Below, one piece after another: positions 53,478 to 63,009 of a DNA stretch of 64,000 nt. Numbering within the stretch: the stretch's first letter is position 1; each line of letters begins with the position of its first letter. The DNA lies in NCBI GenBank assembly GCA_002353295.1, contig DEJG01000019.1:507300-571299 (forward strand), in the 5' to 3' direction. This stretch comes from Prevotella sp. UBA2754 (GTDB taxonomy: Bacteria; Bacteroidota; Bacteroidia; Bacteroidales; Bacteroidaceae). Made by a program: the position numbers and the translations under genes. The notes under the pieces were generated by a model. It was given only the letters and a program-made list of their open reading frames with translations, searched no databases and was not told the origin of the DNA.

Positions 53478-54871
53478 TAGACATCATCAATCAAGTCAAC
53501 GACTTACTTTGGGGCTATGTTATTATAGCAGTCTTGGTAGGCTGTGGGGTATGGTTCACCGTCAGAATGCGTTTCGTCCAATTCCGTATGTTGGGCGAAA
53601 TGTTGCGCTTGCTCAATGATTCTCCCGTCAAGGTTAAAGGACAAGAGCGACACATCTCTTCCTTTCAGGCATTCACTGTTTCGCTGGCCTCCCGTATCGG
53701 AACAGGTAATTTGGCAGGTGTGGCTACCGCTATTGTGGTGGGTGGTCCCGGTGCCGTCTTCTGGATGTGGGTCATGGCCCTTTTTGGTGCTGCCACGGCT
53801 TTCGTAGAATCTACGCTGGGCCAGTTGTATAAACTCCATCATCGCGAATCGTTCATCGGCGGACCAGCCTATTACATACAGCGCGGACTGCATTGCCGTT
53901 GGATGGCAGTACTCTTTGCTATTCTGATTTCCGTCACTTTCGGACTGGCCAACAATTCTGTACAAACCAATACCATCTGTGGAGCCATGGAGGGAGCCTT
54001 TGGTTGGCATCCCATCGTTGTTGGCATCATACTCATGTCACTCACCCTCTTTGTGGTGTTTGGTGGTATTCATCGCATAGCCAGAGTCAGTGCCATCTTA
54101 GTACCGTTCATGGCGCTGGGTTATCTCATACTCGCCATTGTTATCATCATCATGAACATCCAGCTGGTGCCCCACGTCTTCAAGGTCATCATCGATAGCG
54201 CTTTCGGATTAGAACAAGCTGTCGGAGGTACTGTTGGCGCAGCCATTATGAGTGGTGTCAAGCGTGGTTTGTTCTCCAATGAGGCAGGCGAGGGTAGTGC
54301 CCCTAATGCCGCAGCAACGGCAACGGTATCGCATCCCGTCAAACAAGGTTTCATTCAGGCTTTGGGCGTATTCACCGATACCCTCGTCGTCTGCTCCTGC
54401 ACGGCTTTCATCATCCTTATCAGTGGTTTCTACGAGCATCCTCAGCTCAATGGCATCATGCTCACCCAGGCAGCCCTTGAAAGCCAGATAGGTCCTCTTG
54501 GCCCGATATTCATAGCCATCGCCATCCTGCTGTTCGCTTATTCCAGTATGATAGGCAACTATTATTATGGCGAAGCCAACATCCGTTTCATGACCAATCG
54601 TTCGCTGCCCCTTACTATTTATCGCCTCTTCTCAGGTGGCGTGATGGTGATGTTTGGTGCCCTCCTTTCGTTAGATACCGTATGGAGCATCATCGATTTC
54701 TGTATGGCGTTGCTCACAGCCTGCAACCTGGTAGCCATCATCCTTTTGGGTAAATACGTCTTCCGTCTGCTCGACGACTACACCAGCCAGAAGAAGCAAG
54801 GCATCAAGAGTCCCACCTTCCATCGTTCCCAAATTCCCGAAATCGAGCAGGATCTCGAGTGTTGGGAATAA
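53474..54871 (+). CDS. Sodium:alanine/glycine symporter (AGCS family)
   Basis: 465 residues, about ten TM helices. Family marks: [18 protein letters not shown] (about 70), [10 protein letters not shown], and [19 protein letters not shown]. Imports alanine, glycine or related amino acids with Na+. I start at the ATG at 53474, which overlaps the stop of the DnaJ-like gene, rather than at 53456. Confidence 0.9.
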   Translation: MIDIINQVNDLLWGYVIIAVLVGCGVWFTVRMRFVQFRMLGEMLRLLNDSPVKVKGQERHISSFQAFTVSLASRIGTGNLAGVATAIVVGGPGAVFWMWVMALFGAATAFVESTLGQLYKLHHRESFIGGPAYYIQRGLHCRWMAVLFAILISVTFGLANNSVQTNTICGAMEGAFGWHPIVVGIILMSLTLFVVFGGIHRIARVSAILVPFMALGYLILAIVIIIMNIQLVPHVFKVIIDSAFGLEQAVGGTVGAAIMSGVKRGLFSNEAGEGSAPNAAATATVSHPVKQGFIQALGVFTDTLVVCSCTAFIILISGFYEHPQLNGIMLTQAALESQIGPLGPIFIAIAILLFAYSSMIGNYYYGEANIRFMTNRSLPLTIYRLFSGGVMVMFGALLSLDTVWSIIDFCMALLTACNLVAIILLGKYVFRLLDDYTSQKKQGIKSPTFHRSQIPEIEQDLECWE

Positions 54872-54929
54872 AGAAATTTTGCTACCATTAATACCCACAT
54901 TTTTTAGACTTAATTGTCTTTTCACATGG

Positions 54930-54980
54930 TTCACAAGCCTTGTGAAGATTTGTTATTGTCGCAAAAGTTTGTTATCTTTG
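54930..54980 (+). promoter_or_regulatory. Palindrome and promoter of the FetZ-like (FtsZ paralogue) operon
   Basis: A 17-base palindrome TTCACAAG-C-CTTGTGAA (54930-54946) lies just upstream of TTTG (54949-54952), 20 bases, TATCTTTG (54973-54980). Fourteen of its bases (ACAAGCCTTGTGAA) recur at 57463-57476. It could be an operator overlapping the upstream edge of the promoter. The gene it precedes is the FtsZ-like one, not a metal transporter. Confidence 0.65.
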
Positions 54981-55023
54981 CAAGCAAAACAGATGAATCA
55001 CAATGGGAAGAGAAGAGAATAAT

Positions 55024-56271
55024 ATGGCTTTGTTGGAATTTGAAGCTCCTGTCGTTGACCAGATGCAGAACATCATCAAAGTGATTGGTGTGGGTGGTGG
55101 AGGCTGCAATGCCGTGCGTAATATGTATAACGAGGGTGTGCAGGGTGTTTCTTTCGCAGTATGTAATACTGATAGTGCCTCGCTGAAGAACTCTCCAGTG
55201 CCTGTTAAGATATTGTTAGGCGAGGGCTTGGGAGCCGGTGCACGTCCTGAAGTGGGTAGGGCAGAGGCAGAAAGCAGTATCGATACGATAGAGCACCTGC
55301 TGGACGATCATACTAAAATGGTATTTGTGACTGCTACGATGGGTGGTGGTACAGGCACGGGGGCGGCTCCAGTCATTGCCCGTGTGGCGAAGGAGAAGGG
55401 ATTGCTGACCATCGGGGTGGTGACAATACCTTTCTATTTTGAGCATCGTCGTAAGATTATCAAAGCGCTGAAGGGTGTTGATGAGTTGCGTCAAAATGTT
55501 GATGCCCTGCTGATAGTGAATAACGAGAGGCTATGTGATATTTATTCCGACACGAATATATCTTTGAAGAATGCGTTGGCAGAGGCAGATAATGTATTGA
55601 AGAATGCTGTAAAGGGTATTTCGGAGTTGATTACTATCAGTTCAGAGGGAAATATAAACCTTGACTTCCGTGATGTGGAGACGACGATGCGTAATGGTGG
55701 CGGTGCTATCATGGCTATAGGAAGGGCAAAGGGTGACCATCGAGTGGAGCGTGCCATCATTGACGCCCTGGACTCTCCGCTGCTTCATGGTAATGATATC
55801 AGTAGGGCAAAACGTATCCTGTTCAATATATATGCCAGTGAGGAAAATCCAATTTTGATACCGGAAATGCAAGAGGTGGATGATTTCTTCGATCAATTGG
55901 ATCCGGATGTGGAAGTGATATGGGGTACGTCAACAGATGATTCTTTAGGAGATGACGCAAAGGTGATTATTCTCGCTACAGATATGAATGACGAGGAAGA
56001 GTCAATTCCTAAACCTCATGTAAATACGGATGATGAGTATTATGAAAAGTTGATAAAGGAATTATACAAGCCATTGAAGTCAAAGGAGGAACAGGCTGTA
56101 GAACCACCTAAAAAAGAACCGCAAGAAGAACCGCCTTTCATTGTAGAACCTGTTGCTGAACCAGAACCTGCTCAGGAACCTGTTGTTGAAGAAGCGCCTA
56201 AATCTGTAGTCAGCAGAATGAAGAGTTGGCTCAACAGACAATTGAATTTACTGGCGCAAGACGAGATATAG
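55024..56271 (+). CDS. FtsZ-like tubulin GTPase outside a division cluster
   Basis: 415 residues from MALLEFEA (55024; the ATG at 55003 adds seven residues). Tubulin/FtsZ fold: nucleotide-binding [10 protein letters not shown] near 18-27, G-box MGGGTGTGA, and the T7 loop [11 protein letters not shown] with the catalytic Asp. After about residue 315 there is a Pro/Glu-rich linker and an amphipathic end ([16 protein letters not shown]). Bacteroidota FtsZ usually lies after ftsA in the dcw cluster; here no ftsQ/ftsA or mur gene is near. It may be a second, divergent FtsZ. The next gene begins 3 bases after its stop. Confidence 0.85.
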   Translation: MALLEFEAPVVDQMQNIIKVIGVGGGGCNAVRNMYNEGVQGVSFAVCNTDSASLKNSPVPVKILLGEGLGAGARPEVGRAEAESSIDTIEHLLDDHTKMVFVTATMGGGTGTGAAPVIARVAKEKGLLTIGVVTIPFYFEHRRKIIKALKGVDELRQNVDALLIVNNERLCDIYSDTNISLKNALAEADNVLKNAVKGISELITISSEGNINLDFRDVETTMRNGGGAIMAIGRAKGDHRVERAIIDALDSPLLHGNDISRAKRILFNIYASEENPILIPEMQEVDDFFDQLDPDVEVIWGTSTDDSLGDDAKVIILATDMNDEEESIPKPHVNTDDEYYEKLIKELYKPLKSKEEQAVEPPKKEPQEEPPFIVEPVAEPEPAQEPVVEEAPKSVVSRMKSWLNRQLNLLAQDEI

Positions 56272-56274
56272 TGG

Positions 56275-56874
56275 ATGAGCGAGAAAGTGATGACACCAGA
56301 GGAAATGGCTGCTGAAATCAAAAGACTCGCCAGCCAACTGAATACAATGGGTCGAAATGACTTGTTGTTGAAGTCTATTGGTGCGTCCATGTTGGAGGAA
56401 CTGAAATTAGAGGCAGCAAAGACTCGTTTAAGTCGTTTGGTTATTACCGAGAACTACCGCTTCATATTGGCAGACTATCAAAACAAGGAGATAGAGTTGC
56501 AGCCAGTTCACAAGGCAGTTTATCTTTTATTCTTGTCACATCCGGAGGGAATAGAGTTCAAACATCTTGTCGACTATCGTGAGGAGTTACTTCGCTATTA
56601 TCTTGCTACTGCCCGTAATATGGACAAACACAAGATAGAGGAGAGCGTTGACCATCTCGTCAACCCGTTAGACAATGCCATTAACGAGAAATGTTCTCGT
56701 ATAAAGAAAGTGTTCCAGGACATAATGGACGAATACACGGCAAGTTACTATATCATCAGTGGACATACCAAAAAGCATGTTGTTGGGTCGTCTAGGATAT
56801 GGTATGAGCGCCTAAAAGTAATCACTTTACCGAGAGAGCTTGTAGTGAAAAACTTTTGTGACAGGTACCTGTGA
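56275..56874 (+). CDS. Conserved-looking protein paired with the FtsZ-like gene
   Basis: 199 residues, no signal peptide or TM helix. Predicted mostly helical: MSEKVMTPEEMAAEIKRLAS, then ALYLLFLSHPEG-like helix-turn-helix-like stretch (HKAVYLLFLSHPEGIEFKHL, about 80-100), and a C-terminal KVFQDIMDEY. I do not recognise the family. It starts 3 bases after the FtsZ-like stop, so the two products are made together and may act together. The winged-helix likeness in the middle is only an impression. Confidence 0.7.
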   Translation: MSEKVMTPEEMAAEIKRLASQLNTMGRNDLLLKSIGASMLEELKLEAAKTRLSRLVITENYRFILADYQNKEIELQPVHKAVYLLFLSHPEGIEFKHLVDYREELLRYYLATARNMDKHKIEESVDHLVNPLDNAINEKCSRIKKVFQDIMDEYTASYYIISGHTKKHVVGSSRIWYERLKVITLPRELVVKNFCDRYL

Positions 56875-56886
56875 CCTGTCACATTC

Positions 56887-57381
56887 TCACCTATTGGTAC
56901 TAGAACCGAGGTAACCGCCATATTGGTCATAGTAGGTCGTAGTGGTTCCACCACCATAATTCTGTTTGGTAGTTGACGAACCGATGCTGCCACCATACTG
57001 ATCATAGTAGTTCGTGGTTGTGCCGCCACCATAGTTGGAGCGTGTGGTTGCGCTGCCCGTGCTGCCACCATACTGGTCGTAGTAGTTCGTGGTCGTACCT
57101 CCACCATAGTTGGAGCGTGTGGTTGCGCTGCCCGTACTGCCACCATACTGATCGTAGTAGTTCGTGGTTGTACCTCCACCGTAGTTAGAACGTGTTGTTG
57201 CGCTACCAGTGCTACCCCCATATCGGTCATAATAGTCTGTAGTAGTTCCACCATTGTAGTTAGAACGAGTTGTAGAAGAACCGATACTTCCACCATACCG
57301 ATTGTAATAGTTGGTGCTGTACTGAGCGTTTGCTGCGATGGCGAAGAGGACAGCCATCAATGTCATCATTACCTTTTTCAT
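56887..57381 (-). CDS. Secreted protein of 25-residue Gly/Tyr/Thr repeats
   Basis: 164 residues: signal peptide (1-20, ANAQ), then five full and one partial copy of a 25-residue unit with the core YYDQYGGSTGSATTRS and NYGGGTTT. Two internal units are identical in protein sequence. The regular Tyr/Gly/Thr pattern suggests a beta-repeat or flexible surface protein. Function unknown. Convergent with the 199-residue gene, with only 12 bases between the stops. Confidence 0.75.
   Translation of the reverse strand: MKKVMMTLMAVLFAIAANAQYSTNYYNRYGGSIGSSTTRSNYNGGTTTDYYDRYGGSTGSATTRSNYGGGTTTNYYDQYGGSTGSATTRSNYGGGTTTNYYDQYGGSTGSATTRSNYGGGTTTNYYDQYGGSIGSSTTKQNYGGGTTTTYYDQYGGYLGSSTNR
56890..57312 (-). repeat. 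75-bp tandem repeats within the secreted repeat gene
   Basis: Period of exactly 75 bases, seen from the recurring CCACCATACTG ending at 57000, 57075 and 57150 on the plus strand; about 5.6 copies. The central copies are nearly identical in DNA, so copy number may vary by recombination. Confidence 0.85.
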
Positions 57382-57418
57382 AATCTTGATGTTTTTAGTT
57401 GTTTATACTTTGTTGTTG

Positions 57419-57449
57419 CAAAATTACGATTTATACTTTTCCAATCCAA
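57419..57449 (-). promoter_or_regulatory. Promoter of the secreted repeat gene
   Basis: Minus strand: TTG (57449-57447), 20 bases, TAATTTTG (57426-57419). The shared word ACAAGCCTTGTGAA lies just upstream (57463-57476). Confidence 0.6.
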
Positions 57450-57546
57450 CAAAAAAACAATAACAAGCCTTGTGAAAGTGTTTTTTTTTGTTACTTTGCA
57501 TCATTCTCGTTATTATTTGCTATATTTGCAACAAAATTACCAATAA

Positions 57547-57580
57547 CGAACAAAGAGTTCGCTAGAGCAATTTATCTTTG
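57547..57580 (+). promoter_or_regulatory. Operator A and promoter of the WYL operon
   Basis: CGAAC-AAAGA-GTTCG (57547-57561), then exactly 11 bases, then TATCTTTG (57573-57580). The palindrome occupies the place of the -33 element. The same design occurs at operators B, C and D. A further CGTTATT at 57508-57514 mirrors AATAACG at 57543-57548, and another TATATTTG lies at 57521-57528, so a second, overlapping promoter is possible. Confidence 0.75.
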
Positions 57581-57598
57581 CACCAAAATTTAGAAGTT

Positions 57599-58621
57599 AT
57601 GCCTACAAATAAGAATGCATTAATTAGATACAAGTACTTAGACAGATTACTGTCCGACCACCATCATTACTATAGCATTCATGACCTGACGGAGAAAGTG
57701 AATGACAAACTTGAAGATGACGGTTTTGAAAGGGTTACTCAGCGTTGTATAGAAAAGGACTTATTAAATATGCAAGGTCTGTTTAGTGCTCCTATCGAAC
57801 ATGAGAAGAAGAATGGTAAGAATCGTATTTTTTATTGGAATAGGTCATTCTCAATATTCACACAAGAGATGAGTTGCGAAGAGCGCAACCTGCTTAGAGA
57901 GGTCTTGAGTACCATAGGGCAGTTTGACGGGTTAGAAAACTTTAAGTGGCTAGATGATTTTAAAATAGGACTTGGCATAGAGGAACGCCGACAGATTATT
58001 AGTTTCAGTAATAATCCGTATTTACAGAATTCAAATCTGCTTGGCACTCTGTTTGATAATATTTCTAACGAGGTAGTTATACGTCTTTCGTATCATACCT
58101 TTAATGATAATACTATACGCAGTATTGATTTCCATCCCTATCTGCTGAAACAATACAATGACAGATGGTTCTTGCTCGGTGCTGCAGATACTGATCAAAA
58201 GATACTTAACTTTGCCCTTGATAGGATAGATAAAGTAGAACCTCTTCCAGAGAAAAAATATACAGAATGTCCGGATGACATTTATGACCGATTCGAAGAT
58301 ATCGTTGGTGTTACGTTATACGAAGACCGACAGGTCGAACATATTGTATGTTGGGTAAACGATGCCTCTAAAGGGTATGTAAATACCAAGCCTATTCATG
58401 AAAGCTATACTCCTTATAAAGGAGAGAAAGAGAACCAATTGCATGAACAATATCCCCAACTGGACGGAGGTCTTTTCTTCAGCATCGACTGTATTCCCAA
58501 TTTCGAACTTATTAGGGAGTTGTGCTCTTTTGGTGGCAATCTCGTTGTACTCTCACCTGAGTCAATCAGGGATGAGATTAAGAATCGTCTTAAAGCACAT
58601 TTGTCTCAATATCAGGATTAA
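57599..58621 (+). CDS. WYL-domain transcriptional regulator
   Basis: 340 residues from MPTNKNAL (57599). N-terminal helix-turn-helix (about 1-75, YKYLDRLLSDHHHYYSIHDL), then a WYL domain (about 145-225) with FHPYLLKQYNDRWFLLGAA and FALDRI, and a WCX-like C-terminal region. WYL proteins sense ligands, often nucleic acids, and regulate defence islands (for example BrxR/CapW types). It is the first gene of a tight operon (next ATG directly follows its stop) and has a palindromic operator in its own promoter, so it is probably autoregulated. Base composition is more AT-rich than the left part of the window. Confidence 0.85.
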   Translation: MPTNKNALIRYKYLDRLLSDHHHYYSIHDLTEKVNDKLEDDGFERVTQRCIEKDLLNMQGLFSAPIEHEKKNGKNRIFYWNRSFSIFTQEMSCEERNLLREVLSTIGQFDGLENFKWLDDFKIGLGIEERRQIISFSNNPYLQNSNLLGTLFDNISNEVVIRLSYHTFNDNTIRSIDFHPYLLKQYNDRWFLLGAADTDQKILNFALDRIDKVEPLPEKKYTECPDDIYDRFEDIVGVTLYEDRQVEHIVCWVNDASKGYVNTKPIHESYTPYKGEKENQLHEQYPQLDGGLFFSIDCIPNFELIRELCSFGGNLVVLSPESIRDEIKNRLKAHLSQYQD

Positions 58622-60043
58622 ATGGATATCAACTCGCAGGAACACATCAAAGCAATTGCTCCCGATGTAGCCAAATCCTATCAGTTGGGTAAGGAGCAGA
58701 AATACGATGAAGCGTATCAAACCCTTTTGCCTCTATTTGAAGCAAAAGAGGTACCATCATATTTTGAGGAACCCTGTGGGTGGACAATCTATCGCTATCT
58801 GAAGAATAACGAGAGTAAATTATCTTCAAGAGAGATCAGGAAGGCATTGTCTTACTATCTGGCGTTTGCATCGTGTAAGCCAAGCAAATTGCATTCGTGT
58901 ATCATGATTCAGGCTGCAAACCTGGAGAAGAAGCATGAGAATGACTTCAGATTCATTGAGTTCTGCCGGATGTGGAAACTGGAGAGCTTGCGGGATGAAG
59001 ATTTTGTTTCAGAGAAAGTAACTACTGAAAACGGGAAGTCCATCGAATTTCAGTCCTTGGCTGAAAATGTAGCTACCCGTCTCTATAAAGAACTGAAGAA
59101 GCGTCATACAGAAGAATTCGTCAATGAACTCTTCCCATTCTTTGAGACCGTCAATAAAAAATGTCCTAATAACAGATTCATTGGCATGTATATCGCCCAA
59201 TTGTATTACTGGCAGGGCGATACATGCAGAGCCATTACTGAATACAAAGCACTTCTCCGTACGACACCAGAGTGGTTTATATGGAAGAACCTTGGTGACA
59301 TCTGTGGGGACAACGAAATCCGTATCTCATTATATTGCAAGGCAATGACCATGATGGGAAAGGAAGAGTACATTGGCGAACTGCGATTAGGATTGGCTAA
59401 TCTGCTGCTGGACACTAATAAGGAACAGGCTGCTTACGAGATTGAGCAGTACATGAAGACGTACAAAGACAACGGATGGAAGATAGCCGGTGATGTCTAT
59501 TTGCTTCAGAATAAACTGTTGGGTGTCACTCCATCTGCACAAGCGAAACAGTTTTATCGGAACAATATCGAGAAGGCAGAGGAATTTGCCTATTTCGACA
59601 TTCCTACTGTGGAACTGACCTATACAGGTGTTGAGACCAATCATGCAGGGAAAGAAAGGACCAGCCTCGTCAACAAACAGAAGAAGATCTTTGTTCGTAC
59701 CTCCCTCATGCCTCTTCTGAGGAAGGCATCTATCGGTGATGTCTTTCAGGTAAGAGTCTATGACTACAACAAGCGTAAGATTGTGCTGACAATTCATCCG
59801 ACGGATAAGAAAGACTGTCAGATGGGGGGCAACAAGAAGCAGCATGTTAATGATACAGATGTTTGTACCATCAGCGGCAAGGTATCTGTTCCTGCCCATG
59901 GAAATTTCTGCTTTATTGACCATCAATATTATGTGCCAGAGAAACTGACCAAGAGCAACAGCCTAAAGGAAGGTGATATCGTTAAGGCAAAAGCCAAGAA
60001 AATGCCAGATGGAAGATGGCGAGTTGTTTCAATTATAAAATGA
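58622..60043 (+). CDS. TPR-rich protein with C-terminal OB-like domains
   Basis: 473 residues, no signal peptide. Residues about 1-320 are helical repeats of TPR type (YDEAYQTLLPLFEAKE; YIAQLYYWQGDTCRAITEYKALL; ELRLGLANLLLDTNKEQAA). Residues about 340-400 and 410-473 look like two small beta-barrels; the last (GKVSVPAHGNFCFIDHQYYV... GDIVKAKAKKM) resembles a cold-shock/S1-type OB fold, suggesting nucleic-acid binding. The stop overlaps the helicase start (ATGA), so the two are translationally coupled. Family not recognised. Confidence 0.75.
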   Translation: MDINSQEHIKAIAPDVAKSYQLGKEQKYDEAYQTLLPLFEAKEVPSYFEEPCGWTIYRYLKNNESKLSSREIRKALSYYLAFASCKPSKLHSCIMIQAANLEKKHENDFRFIEFCRMWKLESLRDEDFVSEKVTTENGKSIEFQSLAENVATRLYKELKKRHTEEFVNELFPFFETVNKKCPNNRFIGMYIAQLYYWQGDTCRAITEYKALLRTTPEWFIWKNLGDICGDNEIRISLYCKAMTMMGKEEYIGELRLGLANLLLDTNKEQAAYEIEQYMKTYKDNGWKIAGDVYLLQNKLLGVTPSAQAKQFYRNNIEKAEEFAYFDIPTVELTYTGVETNHAGKERTSLVNKQKKIFVRTSLMPLLRKASIGDVFQVRVYDYNKRKIVLTIHPTDKKDCQMGGNKKQHVNDTDVCTISGKVSVPAHGNFCFIDHQYYVPEKLTKSNSLKEGDIVKAKAKKMPDGRWRVVSIIK

Positions 60044-62079
60044 AGTGCAGTATGACTTTGACAAGACAGCAACAACAAGCATTAGACTCTATTAAGGAGT
60101 TTCTAATAAATGACGTAACCGTCTTTATCCTCAAAGGATACGCTGGTACGGGTAAGACAACGATGATTAGTCATATCATAAATGAGGTGGCTAACCTGGA
60201 TAAGGTTCCTATCCTAATGGCTCCGACAGGCAGGGCAGCAAGGGTTCTCAGTTCAAAGACAGGAAGGGAAGCTAATACGATACATCGTTGTATTTACGAA
60301 CTGGACACAATCGAAACCCAAGAAGAATCTGATGACATTCGCTATATCTTCCCTTTGAAAGATGCAGAGGATACGGCAAAAGACCGCATCTGTATTGTTG
60401 ACGAGTCTTCAATGATAGGGACACGTGAAGTGCATAACGAACTCTTTGAGTTTGGAACAGGCAGTCTTCTTAATGACCTGCTCACTTTTGTTGCACCACA
60501 TCGGGGTGGAAAGGTTATTTTTATCGGAGACCCTATGCAGTTGCCTCCTGTTGGTGATAATGCATCAAATGCTTTGGATGAACAATTCTTCAACGACAAC
60601 AAGATAAAGGTAATGGTGGGTGAACTAACCGATGTTGTACGCCAGAACCAAGATAGTGCCATCCTTGGTAACGCCATGAAAGTTCGGGCTCTTTTGGAGT
60701 CATCACATCGAAACAATCTTGTATTTGACAGAAAAGAAAACGAGGTTGTTGATATTGAAGGGTATAATATGCCCAAGCAACTGCTCAATATTTACCCCAA
60801 ACCAGAGATCGGGCAGTCTGTCATTATTACCTTCAGTAATCGTCAGGCCAGAGATTACAATTATGCAGTCCGTGAAATTCTCTATCCAGGTGAGAAGCAG
60901 ATAGTGATTGGTGACATCCTTCAAGTTGTCAGCAATAATTACGGATTGGATGTCATGAATGGCGATTTCGTCAAGATAACTGATATAAGCGGTGAGATAG
61001 AATACCAAAGTGCTCCTGTTTACGTAACTGTAAACAGAGAAAGGGTTAGACAGAACGTCACACTGGCATTCCGGAATGTACGTATCATGTTGGACGACGG
61101 AAGAGAGAAAAACTGCAAGATAATCGAAAGCATGCTTGATGATGCTGATGCCAACCTGACATTTATTCAAATACAGGCTCTCTATATCAACTTCTGCATG
61201 CGTCATCAAGGACTAAAAAGAAATTCTCAGGTATTTAAGGAATTGCTTAAACATGATCCTTATTACAATGCACTACGTGTGAAATTTGGTTATGCAATTA
61301 CGGGGCATAAATCACAAGGTGGAGAATGGCATACGGTATTTGTGGACTATACAGGAAGGACGGGGTTGGCTAATGATTCCCTTCGTTGGACTTACACCGT
61401 TACTACGCGGGCAAGCCATACTCTCTTTGGGTGCAATATGCCAAATGTTACTCCGATGTCAAAGTTACGAGTGGCACCCATCATTAAAGCTGTTAAACCA
61501 CGCGAAGAGTATCTGTCATTCACGGATGTTCCAGAAACCCCATATCACCATATTGATGCACCTAATAATTTGAAGGCCAAATATTGGGCTGTATCTGACA
61601 AGCTAAGAAGTGCTGGTTGTGTAGTGAAAAGTGTCGAAAGTAAGCAATACTGCGAATGGTATCGCATAGAAGATAACCAAAAACAAAGTCACTTGGTGCA
61701 ATGCTACTACAACAAAGCGGGTTTGTTCACCAGATATATGGCTGGTGATAACATTGACGGGATTGTTCAAATTCTCTCGTTGATACATGTTAACTTGACA
61801 CCCTTATGCTCATTCAGGTACACACCATCGAGTAAAGTTTTAGGAATCCTATATAATAATGTAGAGTCCATTTGTTCTGATTTGGACGTGAAGATTACCA
61901 ACATCGTAGAACATCTTCCCAACTATTGCGTATACTACTATCTGCAAGGGACAGGGAATTATTCGTGCATACAATTTTTTATAACTAAGGATGGATTCAT
62001 CAGCTATGCCCAACCATTCTCTGATATGGGAACTGACGATGATGTCTTAAAAAAGGTGCTTGAAAAACTATGCCCCTGA
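60040..62079 (+). CDS. RecD/Pif1-type superfamily 1B helicase with extra C-terminal region
   Basis: 679 residues starting at the ATG overlapping the previous stop (60040). Helicase motifs: I GYAGTGKTT (about 33-41), Ia APTGRAARVL, II CIVDESSM, III FIGDPMQLPPVG, IV VVRQNQ, and V/VI ITGHKSQGGEW and WTYTVTTRASH. Residues about 490-679 have no assignment and may bind a partner. The catalytic residues look intact. Encoded with a WYL regulator and a TPR/OB protein, it fits a nucleic-acid-targeting defence or repair module. Confidence 0.85.
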   Translation: MKCSMTLTRQQQQALDSIKEFLINDVTVFILKGYAGTGKTTMISHIINEVANLDKVPILMAPTGRAARVLSSKTGREANTIHRCIYELDTIETQEESDDIRYIFPLKDAEDTAKDRICIVDESSMIGTREVHNELFEFGTGSLLNDLLTFVAPHRGGKVIFIGDPMQLPPVGDNASNALDEQFFNDNKIKVMVGELTDVVRQNQDSAILGNAMKVRALLESSHRNNLVFDRKENEVVDIEGYNMPKQLLNIYPKPEIGQSVIITFSNRQARDYNYAVREILYPGEKQIVIGDILQVVSNNYGLDVMNGDFVKITDISGEIEYQSAPVYVTVNRERVRQNVTLAFRNVRIMLDDGREKNCKIIESMLDDADANLTFIQIQALYINFCMRHQGLKRNSQVFKELLKHDPYYNALRVKFGYAITGHKSQGGEWHTVFVDYTGRTGLANDSLRWTYTVTTRASHTLFGCNMPNVTPMSKLRVAPIIKAVKPREEYLSFTDVPETPYHHIDAPNNLKAKYWAVSDKLRSAGCVVKSVESKQYCEWYRIEDNQKQSHLVQCYYNKAGLFTRYMAGDNIDGIVQILSLIHVNLTPLCSFRYTPSSKVLGILYNNVESICSDLDVKITNIVEHLPNYCVYYYLQGTGNYSCIQFFITKDGFISYAQPFSDMGTDDDVLKKVLEKLCP

Positions 62080-62091
62080 AGATATTTTCGT

Positions 62092-62128
62092 TTGCGAACG
62101 TAGTGTTCGCAATAGAGCAGTATCTTTG
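62092..62128 (+). promoter_or_regulatory. Operator B and promoter
   Basis: TTGCGAAC-N5-GTTCGCAA (62092-62112), a perfect 8-bp inverted repeat, the strongest of the four. The core GTTCG ends 11 bases before TATCTTTG (62121-62128). The bases in between (ATAGAGCA) are also shared with operator A (TAGAGCA). Confidence 0.8.
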
Positions 62129-62154
62129 CATCGTGATTAAGAAACAAATGAGAT

Positions 62155-62940
62155 ATGGCAAATAGAAAGACCACCCAGTATTGGGAAGAAAACAAACCAG
62201 TTTATCCGCTATGCCTGTGTTATTCACAGGACAAAGGCCTCTATATAAAGAGGTTCACGGAAAACGAGGATTCTAAAGAATTGCTGTACCGCCCTCAAGG
62301 ATATGTTGGGTTTGTCAATGATAGGCTTACAATTCCCGAGCAAGAGGTAGAGATTGAGATCCAGTCCAATTTCGGCTATAGTAGTGCTTCATATCTTCGA
62401 GCCACATTCAAAAGGGGGAATCAATATGTCCTTGATTTTGACCTCTCAGAACTGTACATTTTGAATAACTGTAGCGTCAAGACTTTCGATGTTCCTTTGT
62501 ATGATTGGGACAGATTGTTTTCCAAATTAGTCGAGGCATATAAGGAATCATCTATAAAGGCTTATACAACACCATCGATTGCCTATTTGGAAGAAATGAG
62601 TGCTATGCTTGACAAGAACGAAATAGTAATCAAGGGTAATCTTGAAGAAAAGAATTCAACCCAATGGAAAGGCGACTTCTTAATTGAACTATTCTCTGGT
62701 AAGAAAATTAGGGATTTATTGAGAGGATTAGAAATCGCAGGTACTTCTGACCAGATAGTAGTAAAGCATACTCTCAGTCTTTGCACGAAATACATTCGCA
62801 AGGTAAAGTTGTTAGATTTGGATTTCAGCGATTCACGTGTCTTACAGATTTCTGAAACTATGATGCACATTCATAAGTTCATGTGTGAAAACAAAGCCGG
62901 AACAGAGTATCTACGCATGATATTAGATAAAGAAGTATAA
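62155..62940 (+). CDS. WYL-regulon protein of unknown function, 261 residues
   Basis: No signal peptide or TM helix. N-terminal half is beta-rich (YPLCLCYSQDKGLYIKRF; VEIEIQSNFGYSSASYLRATF), C-terminal half helical. I do not recognise it. It begins 26 bases after the operator B promoter, so it has its own transcript although it follows the helicase by only 75 bases. The start MANRKTTQYW is well supported by that promoter. Confidence 0.7.
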   Translation: MANRKTTQYWEENKPVYPLCLCYSQDKGLYIKRFTENEDSKELLYRPQGYVGFVNDRLTIPEQEVEIEIQSNFGYSSASYLRATFKRGNQYVLDFDLSELYILNNCSVKTFDVPLYDWDRLFSKLVEAYKESSIKAYTTPSIAYLEEMSAMLDKNEIVIKGNLEEKNSTQWKGDFLIELFSGKKIRDLLRGLEIAGTSDQIVVKHTLSLCTKYIRKVKLLDLDFSDSRVLQISETMMHIHKFMCENKAGTEYLRMILDKEV

Positions 62941-62953
62941 AAAGTTATCACAA

Positions 62954-62987
62954 CGAACATACATTTCGTTATTAATTCGTAAATTTG
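62954..62987 (+). promoter_or_regulatory. Operator C and promoter
   Basis: CGAAC-ATACA-TTTCG (62954-62968; wider form AACGAA-N7-TTCGTT), 11 bases, then TAAATTTG (62980-62987). Confidence 0.72.
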
Positions 62988-63009
62988 CATCAATAAATAA
63001 AAAGTAGTT

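Noticed and set aside
56887..57312. CRISPR array
   Set aside because: The 75-bp repeats are translated in frame, have no unique spacers and no cas genes are near.
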